A DNA stretch of 64,000 nt, from contig CAVQFM010000008.1 in assembly GCA_963711705.1 (NCBI GenBank), positions 1 through 64,000 of the forward strand. Reading direction: 5' to 3'. Made by a program: the position numbers and the translations under genes. Below the pieces are notes generated by a model. It searched no databases. It was not told where the DNA came from and was given only the letters and a program-made list of their open reading frames with translations. Each line of letters starts with the position of its first letter. The first letter of the stretch is position 1. This document shows, one piece after another, positions 45,009 through 52,969 of this stretch. This DNA comes from RYN-230 sp963711705. GTDB lineage: Bacteria; Actinomycetota; Actinomycetes; Streptosporangiales; Streptosporangiaceae.

Positions 45009-46214
45009 ATGTTTGTGGCGACTCCCGAGCAGCTCACCGCCGCCGTGCTGGCCGCGGTGGACACCGGCCGTCTGATCGAACTGGTGCAGCAGGTATGCCG
45101 CATCCCGAGCGTCCTCGGTGAGGAAGGCCCGCTCGCCGAGTTCCTGCACGATGTGATGCGGGAGTCCGGCTTCGAGGCGACCAGCCTGCAGCCGGTCCTG
45201 CCCGGCCGGCCGAACGCGCTCGGCGAGCTGTCCTTCGGCCCGGGCCAGCGCGTCGTGCTCACCGGGCACCTGGACACCAAGCCGGTCTCACACGGCTGGA
45301 CCGCGACCACCCCGTTCTCCGGAGCGCTGCTCGACGGCAGCGTGTACGGCCACGGGATCATGGACATGAAGGCCGCGCTGGCCTGCCAGATCGTGGCCAT
45401 GGAGGCGCTGCGCGATTGTGGCGTGCCACTGGCCGGCACGGTGGCCATGGCGGCGGTGGCCGACCATATGGGTGACCAGCTGGGCTCCATCGCCTACTTC
45501 GACAGTCATCCGGCCGACATGGCCGTGCTCGGCGAGCTGTCCGACAACGAGATCTTCCTCGGCCACCGCGGCCGGTACTACTTCGACGTCACGGTGCTGG
45601 GCCGGTCGGCGCACACCTGCCACAAGCCGCTGGCGGTGAACGCTAACGCGCTCGCCGCGCACGCGATCCTGGAGCTCGACGCCTCGGCCTACCTCCCGGA
45701 CCTGGACGGCTGGGTCAGTGAGCTGTTCGGCGCGGAGACCTTCATCGTGCCCGGCCGGGTGTACGGCGGGCTGCCGCCCGGTGGCCCGTCGATGATCCCG
45801 GACGAGTGTGTGATCCGGGTGGACTGCCGCCCGCAGCCCGGGGTCACCGTGGAGCAGGTCCGCGCCGAGATCGACCGCTGCCTGGACCGGGCCAGGCAAC
45901 GTGACCCGCGGCTGCGCGCCGAGGTCACCCTGGCCGACGTCAAGGACGGCTATCTGGCCAGCCCGGACGAGCAGGTGGTCGAGCACATGCGGGACGCGGT
46001 CCGCGCCGTCCGCTCGGCCGAGCCGCAGCTTCAGGTGGCGGGCTGGCTGGGCGACACGGCCAGCTTCGGCGCCAAGGTGCCGACGGTGATCTTCGGTCCC
46101 GGCGGGGAGCCGGTGTACTGCCCGGACGAGCACCTGAGCACCGCCGACATCATCGAGGCGACCCAGGTCTACGCCAGCTTCGCCGCGATCGCCCTGGCCC
46201 GGCCGGATGACTGA
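45009..46214 (+). CDS. M20-family hydrolase 1 (YlmB/ArgE-like) with altered metal site
   Basis: 401 residues. M20 amidohydrolases remove acyl groups; YlmB of Bacillus deformylates N-formyl-aminomethylpyrimidine in thiamine salvage. Conserved: TGHLDTKPVS (first His about 87), GHGIMDMKAALA (bridging Asp), SAHTCHKPLAVNA lid and EIFLGHRGRYYF. Altered: the catalytic Glu-Glu stretch reads VADHMGDQLG (His153-Met154 instead of EE), and the C-terminal metal His is replaced by YC (about 370-371, EPVYCPDEHL). So a canonical two-zinc site is not certain. First gene of the operon, right behind the operator; GGGGAA ribosome site. Confidence 0.85.
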   Translation: MFVATPEQLTAAVLAAVDTGRLIELVQQVCRIPSVLGEEGPLAEFLHDVMRESGFEATSLQPVLPGRPNALGELSFGPGQRVVLTGHLDTKPVSHGWTATTPFSGALLDGSVYGHGIMDMKAALACQIVAMEALRDCGVPLAGTVAMAAVADHMGDQLGSIAYFDSHPADMAVLGELSDNEIFLGHRGRYYFDVTVLGRSAHTCHKPLAVNANALAAHAILELDASAYLPDLDGWVSELFGAETFIVPGRVYGGLPPGGPSMIPDECVIRVDCRPQPGVTVEQVRAEIDRCLDRARQRDPRLRAEVTLADVKDGYLASPDEQVVEHMRDAVRAVRSAEPQLQVAGWLGDTASFGAKVPTVIFGPGGEPVYCPDEHLSTADIIEATQVYASFAAIALARPDD

Positions 46215-46253
46215 ACCGCGGCGGACGGCGGGCCCGGGCACGGGGGCGGCCCG

Positions 46254-46670
46254 GTGCGGGTAGTCCTGGCCAAGCCCGGGCTCGATGGCCATGACCGCGG
46301 GATCAAGGTGGTGGCGATGGCCCTGCGGGACGCCGGGGCCGAGGTCGTCTACCTTGGGCTGCGGCAGACCCCGGCGCAGATCGTGGCGGCCGCCCGGGCC
46401 GAGGATGCCGACGTGATCGGCATTTCCGTGCTGTCCGGCGTGCACCTGGCCCTGGCCCGGGAGGTCCGCGAGGCGCAGCAGGCCGCGGGCGTGGCCGACA
46501 TCCCCCTGGTGGTCGGGGGCACGATCCCGCCGCAGGACGCGGCGGCCCTGGCCGAGCTCGGCGTGCGCGGTGTGTTCAGCGTTGGCACCCCGATCGAGGA
46601 GGTCGTCCGGGGCGTGCTGGAGGTCGGCCTGCTGGCCCGCGATCCCCTCACCCCGGGAGGCAGCAGGTGA
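46254..46670 (+). CDS. Cobalamin-binding subunit of acyl-CoA mutase
   Basis: 138 residues, GTG start. B12-binding fold: VVLAKPGLDGHDRGIKVVAMAL carries the DxHxxG signature (Asp11, His13, Gly16), whose His replaces the lower ligand of cobalamin, followed by VIGISVLSGVHLALAREV and VPLVVGGTIP-like IPLVVGGTIPPQD. The catalytic partner overlaps it by 4 bases. Separate large and small subunits are the rule in MeaA, Icm and Hcm mutases. Confidence 0.92.
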   Translation: MRVVLAKPGLDGHDRGIKVVAMALRDAGAEVVYLGLRQTPAQIVAAARAEDADVIGISVLSGVHLALAREVREAQQAAGVADIPLVVGGTIPPQDAAALAELGVRGVFSVGTPIEEVVRGVLEVGLLARDPLTPGGSR

Positions 46671-48235
46671 GCAGCACCGACTCCGGCATCCCGGTCGAGC
46701 CCTGGTACGAGCCGCCGGACGGGCCCGCCCCGGCGCTCGGCCGTCCCGGGGAGCCGCCGTTCACCCGCGGGCCGTACCGGTCGATGTACCGCGAGCGGCT
46801 GTGGACCATGCGCCAGTACTCCGGGTTCGGCTCGGCCGAGGACACCAACCAGCGGTACCGCTACCTGCTCGGGCAGGGGCAGACCGCGCTGTCGGTGGCC
46901 TTCGACCTGCCGACCCAGCTCGGCTACGACTCCTCGCACGACCTGGCCGGGCACGAAGTGGGCCGGGTCGGGGTGGCCATCGATACCGCGCAGGACATGG
47001 CCGACCTGTTCGACGGGCTGCCGCTGGCCGAGCTGTCGGTCAACTTCACCATCAACGCGACCGCCCCGATCATGCTCGCCTTCTACCTGGTCGCCGCCGA
47101 GCAGCGCGGGGTGGACCCGGCCGGGCTGGCCGGCACGCTGCAAAACGACATCCTCAAGGAGTTCCTGGCCCGCAAGCTGTACGTGTTCCCGCCGCAGCCG
47201 TCGCTGCGGCTGGCCGGCGACGTGGTCGAGTACTGCGCGCGCGAGCTTCCCCGGTTCAACCCGATCTCGGTCACCGGGTACCACGCCCGGGAAGCGGGCT
47301 GTGACGCCATCCAGGAACTCGGGCTCACGATGGCCGCGGCCATCGCCTACGCGGAGCACTTCACCGCCCGCGGGCTGGCGTTCGACTCGTTCGCGCCCCG
47401 GCTGTCCTTCCACTTCTCCAGCCAGCTGGACCTGTTCGAAGAGGTGGCCAAGGTGCGCGCCGCGCGGCGGCTGTGGTACCAGATCGCCACCGAGCGGTTC
47501 GGGGCGGCCAGCGAGAACTCCGGGCGGCTGCGCTTCTTCTCCGGCTGCTCCGGCGCCACGCTGACCGCGCAGCAGCCGCTGAACAACGTGGTCCGGTCCG
47601 CGCTGCAGTGCCTGGCCGCGGTGCTGGGCGGCGCCCAGTCGATCCATGTCATGGGGTACGACGAAGCCCTGGAGATACCCACGGAAGAATCGGTCCAGCT
47701 GGCCTTGCGCACCCAGCAGATCATCGCCTATGAATCCGGAGTGACCAGGACCGTGGACCCACTGGCCGGCTCGTACTTCGTCGAGTCGCTGACCGACCAG
47801 CTGCAGCAGCGCGCCAGCGCGCTGATCGAGGATATCGATGCGGCGGGCGGCTACGTCCGGCTGCTGGAGCAGGGCGTCCCGCAGCGCTGGATCGCCGAGT
47901 CCGCCTACGCCGCCGAGCAGGCCGTGCAGTCCGGCGAGAAGACCAAGGTCGGCGTGAACCGGTTCGTGACCGGCGACGACGGGCCACCGCCCCAGCTGTT
48001 CACGGTGGACGAGACGGCGGCCGCCCGGCAGCGGGCCCGGCTGGCCGCGCGGCTGGCCGCACGGGACGACGCGGCCGCCAAGCATGAGCTCAGCCAGCTG
48101 CGCGAGGTGGTCGCCGCGGGCGGCAACACGATGCCCGCCTTCCTGGCCGCCGCCCGCGCGGGCTGCACCGTGGGCGAGATCACCGGCGTGCTGCGGGCCG
48201 AGTTCGGCGAGTACACCGAGCCGCCCCCGTGGTGA
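46667..48235 (+). CDS. Acyl-CoA mutase large subunit (methylmalonyl-CoA mutase family)
   Basis: 522 residues, GTG start overlapping the small subunit. The TIM-barrel domain carries RGPYRSMYRERLWTMRQYSGFGSAEDTN with the active-site Tyr (about 51; the Phe/Ile position in isobutyryl- and hydroxyisobutyryl-CoA mutases), PPQPSLR with Arg (about 181, the residue that binds the substrate carboxylate in methylmalonyl-CoA mutase) and GYHAREAG with the active-site His (about 206). Keeping both Tyr and Arg suggests a carboxylated substrate of the methylmalonyl-CoA type. Its presence within a thiamine-like cluster is unusual. Needs adenosylcobalamin. Confidence 0.9.
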   Translation: MSSTDSGIPVEPWYEPPDGPAPALGRPGEPPFTRGPYRSMYRERLWTMRQYSGFGSAEDTNQRYRYLLGQGQTALSVAFDLPTQLGYDSSHDLAGHEVGRVGVAIDTAQDMADLFDGLPLAELSVNFTINATAPIMLAFYLVAAEQRGVDPAGLAGTLQNDILKEFLARKLYVFPPQPSLRLAGDVVEYCARELPRFNPISVTGYHAREAGCDAIQELGLTMAAAIAYAEHFTARGLAFDSFAPRLSFHFSSQLDLFEEVAKVRAARRLWYQIATERFGAASENSGRLRFFSGCSGATLTAQQPLNNVVRSALQCLAAVLGGAQSIHVMGYDEALEIPTEESVQLALRTQQIIAYESGVTRTVDPLAGSYFVESLTDQLQQRASALIEDIDAAGGYVRLLEQGVPQRWIAESAYAAEQAVQSGEKTKVGVNRFVTGDDGPPPQLFTVDETAAARQRARLAARLAARDDAAAKHELSQLREVVAAGGNTMPAFLAAARAGCTVGEITGVLRAEFGEYTEPPPW

Positions 48236-49491
48236 CCGAACCCGGCGGCGCGCCAGCCGTGGGCCGCACCCCAGTGGTAACCGAACCAGGGCCGCCGATG
48301 ACACCGCCACTGGCCGGGATACGGGTGCTGGACCTGACCCGGTTCGTGTCCGGCGCGTACTGCACGATGGTGCTCAGCGCGCTCGGCGCGGACGTGATCA
48401 AGGTAGAGGGGCTGCCCGGCGGCGACCCGTACCGGGCCCAGGGCGCGGTCAAGGTGGGCACGCTCAGCGGCCTGTTCGCCTCGCTCAACGCGGGCAAGCG
48501 CAGCCTGGCGGTGGACCTGCGGGCGGACGACGGCCGCGGGCTCATCCGCACGCTCGCCGCGGCCAGTGACGTCTTCGTGCAGAACGCCCGGCCCGGGTCG
48601 CTGGACCGGGCCGGCCTGGGCCCGGACGAGCTGCACGAGGTCAACCCGCGGCTGGTGTACGCGTCCATCTCCGGGTTCGGCCAGCACGGCCCGGACGCCG
48701 CGCGCGGCGGCTTCGACCTGATCCTGCAGGCGGCCAGCGGGCTGATGGCGGTGACCGGCACCGCGCAGAGCGGGCCGGTCAAGGTGGGCGTGCCGGTGCT
48801 GGACATCGGCTCCGGGATGAGCGCGGTAACCGCCATCATGGCCGCGCTGCTGGCCCGCACCGCCGACGGGATCGGCCGCACCGTCAGCTCGTCGCTGCTG
48901 GAGTTCGCGCTGAGCTGCTTCACCAGCTACGCCGCGGACGTGCTGGAGACCGGCGCCTCACCCGGCCTGCTCGGCAACGACTCCCCGCAGTTCGCACCGT
49001 ACGGCGTGTTCCGCTGCCAGGACGGCGCGATCGCGCTGGCCGGTGCGGGCAGCGACCAGCTGTGGCTGCGGCTGTGCCAGGTGCTCGGCCAGCCCGGCTG
49101 GCCCGCCGACCCGCGGTTCGCCAGCAACGCCGACCGGGTGGCCCATCGCGCCGAGCTGACCACCGAGATCGAGCGGGTGCTCACCGGGGGCGGCACCGCG
49201 CACTGGCAGCGGGTGCTGGACGAGGCCGGCATTCCGGCCTCGGTGGTGAACCAGCCCGGCGCGGCGCTCACCTCGCCGCAGGCGGTCACGCTCGGCGCGG
49301 TGCAGCAGGTGGCCACGCCGGACGGGTACCCGTACCAGACGGTCCGCCCGCCGCTGTCGGCCGGTGCCCCGGCCAGCTACCCACGGGGGGCGCCCGCGCT
49401 CGGCCAGCACACCGCCGAGGTGCTCGGCGAGTTCGGGCTGGACGGCGCGGCCGTGGCCAGCCTGATCGAGCGCGGGATCGTGGCCGGATGA
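48232..49491 (+). CDS. CaiB/BaiF-family CoA-transferase (class III)
   Basis: 419 residues from GTG 48232 (overlaps previous stop), or about 397 from ATG 48298, nearer to the usual family start PPLAGIRVLDLTRFVSGAY. Features: CTMVLSALGADVIKVEG, RSLAVDLRADDGRGLIRTLAAASDVFVQNARPGSLDRAGLG (catalytic Asp region) and ASISGFGQHGPDA. Moves CoA from a donor to a carboxylate, presumably making the mutase's substrate. Its place between mutase and hydrolases ties the acid formed by upstream steps to CoA chemistry. Confidence 0.9.
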   Translation: MTEPGGAPAVGRTPVVTEPGPPMTPPLAGIRVLDLTRFVSGAYCTMVLSALGADVIKVEGLPGGDPYRAQGAVKVGTLSGLFASLNAGKRSLAVDLRADDGRGLIRTLAAASDVFVQNARPGSLDRAGLGPDELHEVNPRLVYASISGFGQHGPDAARGGFDLILQAASGLMAVTGTAQSGPVKVGVPVLDIGSGMSAVTAIMAALLARTADGIGRTVSSSLLEFALSCFTSYAADVLETGASPGLLGNDSPQFAPYGVFRCQDGAIALAGAGSDQLWLRLCQVLGQPGWPADPRFASNADRVAHRAELTTEIERVLTGGGTAHWQRVLDEAGIPASVVNQPGAALTSPQAVTLGAVQQVATPDGYPYQTVRPPLSAGAPASYPRGAPALGQHTAEVLGEFGLDGAAVASLIERGIVAG

Positions 49492-50627
49492 CCGCGGACC
49501 GGGTGGCCGGCAACCTGGCCTGGGCCGCCGAGCAGGTGATCAGCCGGACGGTCGAGCTGAGCCAGCTGCCCGCCCCGCCCGGCCAGGAACAGGACCGGGC
49601 CACGCTGGTCCGCGACTGGTGGACCGCGGACCGGCTGGCCAGCGTGCAGCTGGACCGGGCCGGGAACGTCCGCGCCCAGCTCCGCGCGGGCGCGCCCGGC
49701 CAGCCCGCGGTACTGGTCTGCGCGCACCTGGACACCGTGTTCGGCCCCGAGGTACGGCACGGGCTGACGCTGGCCGGCGGGCGGCTGACCGGGCCGGGCG
49801 CGGGCGATGACACCGTCGCGGTGTGCTCGCTCGGCGTGCTGGACGGGCTGCTGCCCAGCGAACTGCGCCACCCGGTGTGGATCGTGGCCACGGTGGGCGA
49901 GGAGGGCCTGGGCAACCTGGCCGGGGTCCGCGCGCTGCTGGCCGACCCGCCCGGCCCGGTGCGCGCGGTCATCGCGCTGGAAGGCAACTATCTCGGCCGG
50001 GTCAACATCACCGGGGTCGGCTCGGTGCGCTGGCAGGTCACGGTGACCGCGCCCGGCGGGCACGCCTGGGAGGACGCGGCCGCTCCCAGCGCGGTGCACG
50101 AGGCCGCCCGGCTGGTCACCCAGCTGGCCACGCTGGCCCGGCCGGCCCCGGCGCCGGGCGACACCGCGCCCAAGACCACCGTCAATATCGGGCGGCTGGC
50201 GGGCGGGGAATCGGTGAACTCCCGGGGCCAGCACGCCGAGTTCCTCGTCAACCTGCGCAGCGGCGACGCCGGGGCGCTGCAGTCGCTGACCGGCGCGGCC
50301 AGCGCCGTGCTGCGCACCGTGGCCCCCCCGGCCGAGGTGTCGGTGCGGGTCATCGGCGACCGCCCGGCCGGCGGCCTGGGCTCCGATCACCCGCTGGCCA
50401 CGCTGGCCACCGAGGCCCTCTGGGCGGCCGGGATGACCCCCCGGCTGACCGCGGCCAGCACCGACGCCAACGCCGCCTACCCGCTGGGCATCCCGGCGCT
50501 GACCCTCGGCATCACGACCGGCGAGGGCACGCACACCGAACAGGAATGGATCGACGTCGAGCCGGTGGCCACCGGCCTGACCGCCCTGGCGGCGACGATC
50601 ACCCGGCTCGATGAACAGGAGTGGTGA
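49488..50627 (+). CDS. M20-family hydrolase 2 (canonical metal site)
   Basis: 379 residues, overlapping the CoA-transferase by 4. Unlike hydrolase 1, its metal ligands look intact: CAHLDTVFGP, GPGAGDDTVAVCSLGVL, VGEEGLGN (catalytic Glu), VTAPGGHAWED and GEGTHTEQEW. It resembles the peptidase T/CPG2-like branch. Likely an amide or carbamoyl hydrolase acting after ring opening, or a deformylase. Confidence 0.9.
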   Translation: MTADRVAGNLAWAAEQVISRTVELSQLPAPPGQEQDRATLVRDWWTADRLASVQLDRAGNVRAQLRAGAPGQPAVLVCAHLDTVFGPEVRHGLTLAGGRLTGPGAGDDTVAVCSLGVLDGLLPSELRHPVWIVATVGEEGLGNLAGVRALLADPPGPVRAVIALEGNYLGRVNITGVGSVRWQVTVTAPGGHAWEDAAAPSAVHEAARLVTQLATLARPAPAPGDTAPKTTVNIGRLAGGESVNSRGQHAEFLVNLRSGDAGALQSLTGAASAVLRTVAPPAEVSVRVIGDRPAGGLGSDHPLATLATEALWAAGMTPRLTAASTDANAAYPLGIPALTLGITTGEGTHTEQEWIDVEPVATGLTALAATITRLDEQEW

Positions 50628-50630
50628 GCT

Positions 50631-51647
50631 GTGCGGACCGGAGTAACCCTGCAGGGCGTCGACCCGCCCGGGGAGTTCGAGGCCATGGTGGCGGAAATCG
50701 AGGACCTGGGCTACGGCAACCTGTGGCTGACCGACTCCTCGCTGCACTCCCGCTACTGCTGGGCCTATCTCACGCTGGCCGCCCGGCGCACCTCGCGGCT
50801 GATGATCGGCACCGCGGTGACCAACCCGGTGACCCGGCATCCCGCGCTCACCGCCACGGCCGCGGCCACCCTGGCCGAGATCTCCGGCGGCCGGGCCATC
50901 CTGGGCATCGGGGCCGGTGACCGGCCGCTGCTGTCCCTCGGCCATGAGCCGGCCCGGCTGGCCACGCTGGCCGCGTCGATCACCGCCATCCGCGCGCTGT
51001 GGGCCGGGGCCAGCCTGGACACGGTGCACGAGAACACCGCCACACCCGGGTTCGAGCTGCACGACGCGCACTACCGGTTCCCGCCCGGCCTGGACATCCC
51101 GGTGTACGTGTCGGCCACCGGACCGCGCACCCTGGAACTGGCCGGCCGGATCGCCGACGGGGTGATCCTGCTGGCCGGGCTGCACCCGGACGGCATCTCG
51201 TTCGCGCTGCAGCACATCGACCAGGGCGCCGCCGCGGCCGGCCGGCCGCGCCCGCACGTGACCGTGTTCGCCTACGGCGCGATCGACGAGGACGAGCAGG
51301 TGGCCATCGCCGCGGCCCGCACCATCGCCGCCTGGTTCCCGCAGACCGCGCCGGTGCACTGCCGGCTGGCCGGGCTGCCCCAGGAAACCATCGACCTGGT
51401 CCGGGGCAGCTACGCGGGCGGCGAGTTCCAGGAAGCGGCCCGCGCCGCCGAGGCGCTGCCGGTCAGCTTCGTCAAGCGGATGGCGCTGGCCGGCGGCCGC
51501 GCCGAAGCCCGCGAGCACCTGCGCACGCTGGCCGGCCTGGGCGTGGACTCGGTCACCGTGTTCCCGCTGGGCGCCGACCGGATGGCCACCGTCCGCGCGT
51601 TCGCCGAGTGCGCCCAGGCCGAGCTGACCACGGAGGGCGCGGCATGA
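50631..51647 (+). CDS. Luciferase-like oxidoreductase (Mer/F420-type)
   Basis: 338 residues, GTG start. TIM-barrel of the luciferase-like family: EAMVAEIEDLGYGNLWLTDSSLHSRYCW, LMIGTAVTNPVTRHPALTATAAATLAEISGGRAILGIGAGD, PVYVSATGPRTLELAGRIADGVILLAG. This branch is close to methylenetetrahydromethanopterin reductases and often uses F420; others are FMN monooxygenases (such as RutA, which opens the uracil ring). The cofactor cannot be decided by eye. In the operon it may open or reduce the pyrimidine ring. Confidence 0.88.
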   Translation: MRTGVTLQGVDPPGEFEAMVAEIEDLGYGNLWLTDSSLHSRYCWAYLTLAARRTSRLMIGTAVTNPVTRHPALTATAAATLAEISGGRAILGIGAGDRPLLSLGHEPARLATLAASITAIRALWAGASLDTVHENTATPGFELHDAHYRFPPGLDIPVYVSATGPRTLELAGRIADGVILLAGLHPDGISFALQHIDQGAAAAGRPRPHVTVFAYGAIDEDEQVAIAAARTIAAWFPQTAPVHCRLAGLPQETIDLVRGSYAGGEFQEAARAAEALPVSFVKRMALAGGRAEAREHLRTLAGLGVDSVTVFPLGADRMATVRAFAECAQAELTTEGAA

Positions 51648-52954
51648 TCGTCATCAACGGCGGCACCGTGCTGACCGTCAACGACGCCGACGACGTGCAC
51701 TTCGGCGGGCATGTGGTGCTGGACGGCGACCGGATCGCCGCGGTCGGCGCCGGTGACTACCCCGGGGGGCCGGAGGCGGGCACCGAGGTCATCGACGCCA
51801 CCGGCATGATCGTCATGCCCGGGCTGGTCGACCTGCACTACCACACCGCGATCGGCAAGGGCTTCTGCGACCACCTGCCGCTGCTGGAGTCGCTGGAGGA
51901 GTTCTGGTACCCGTCGATCCGGGCGCTGGACCCGGAGACCGCGTACTGGGCCGCGCTGAATAGTTACGCCGAGTCCATCAAGAACGGCGTGACCACGGTC
52001 AACGACATGTACCGCCAGCTCGGCGCGCTGGGCCGGGCGGCCGAGGAGATCGGCATCCGGGCCGTGCTGTCCAACGACGTGGCGCTGCCCGAGCACAACC
52101 TGGACACGCTGCAGGACAACCAGGACGCCTACGCCGCGGTGCACGGCCTGGGCCAGGGCCGGATCGAGGTGTACGTGGGCATCGAGTGGCTGCCGCTGGC
52201 CTCCCCCGAGCTGCTCCGCGACGCCCGCGCGCTGGCCGACGAGCTGGGCACCGGCATCCACGTGCACCTGAACGAGTCGCTCGGCGAGGTGGAGAACAGC
52301 AAGGAGCGGTTCGGCCGGCGGCCCACCGAGGTGGCCTACGACGCCGGGCTGCTCGGCGCCGACTGCGTGGCCGCGCACTGCGTCTGGCTCACCGACCACG
52401 AGATCGGGCTGATGCGGGAGACCGGCACGCACATCTCGCACAATCCCAGCTCCAACGCCAAGCTGGGCAACGGGGTGGCCCGGCTGCCGGAGATGCTGGC
52501 CGCCGGGATCAACGTCGGGCTCGGCCACGACGCGGCCGAGTCCAGCAACACCTGCGACCTGTTCGATGTGATGAAGTTCGCCTCGCTGATCCACCGCGCC
52601 TACCGGGTGGACGCCAGCCTGCTGCAGGCGCCGGAGGTGGTCCGGATGGCCACCCGGAACGGCGCCGCGGCGCTGCGGCACGACACCGGCCAGCTGGTGG
52701 TGGGGCGGAAGGCCGACGTGATCCTGGTGGACACGGCCAACCCGATGTTCACCCCACTGCGCCCCGGCGACAAGGCGCACCTCTACTCGCACCTGGTGTT
52801 CGCCGCGGACGGCAGCGCGGTGCACACCACGATCGTGGACGGCCGGATCCTGATGCGCGGCCGTGAGCTGGTCACGGTGGACGAGGCGGCCGTCCTGGAC
52901 CAGGCCAACCAGGCGCTGCGGCGGGTCGTCGCGGCCATCGACTACCACAACTGA
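51644..52954 (+). CDS. Amidohydrolase/deaminase 1 (cytosine-deaminase/TrzN-like)
   Basis: 436 residues, ATGA overlap with the previous gene. Metal ligands: LVDLHYHTAIGKGF (HxH), HVHLNESLGEVENS, AAHCVWLTDHEIGLM (His), HNPSSNAKLGNGVARLPEML, GLGHDAAESSN (Asp). The family includes cytosine and guanine deaminases and atrazine/TrzN chlorohydrolases: it removes amino or chloro groups from N-heterocycles. Nearly a duplicate of the next gene. Confidence 0.92.
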   Translation: MIVINGGTVLTVNDADDVHFGGHVVLDGDRIAAVGAGDYPGGPEAGTEVIDATGMIVMPGLVDLHYHTAIGKGFCDHLPLLESLEEFWYPSIRALDPETAYWAALNSYAESIKNGVTTVNDMYRQLGALGRAAEEIGIRAVLSNDVALPEHNLDTLQDNQDAYAAVHGLGQGRIEVYVGIEWLPLASPELLRDARALADELGTGIHVHLNESLGEVENSKERFGRRPTEVAYDAGLLGADCVAAHCVWLTDHEIGLMRETGTHISHNPSSNAKLGNGVARLPEMLAAGINVGLGHDAAESSNTCDLFDVMKFASLIHRAYRVDASLLQAPEVVRMATRNGAAALRHDTGQLVVGRKADVILVDTANPMFTPLRPGDKAHLYSHLVFAADGSAVHTTIVDGRILMRGRELVTVDEAAVLDQANQALRRVVAAIDYHN

Positions 52955-52969
52955 CCCGGGAGCATGGCC

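Noticed and set aside
50999..51643. N-terminal extension of amidohydrolase 1 into the luciferase-like gene
   Set aside because: The extension is a frame shadow rich in Arg/Gly/Pro; the ATG at 51644 gives the ATGA overlap and the normal family start.
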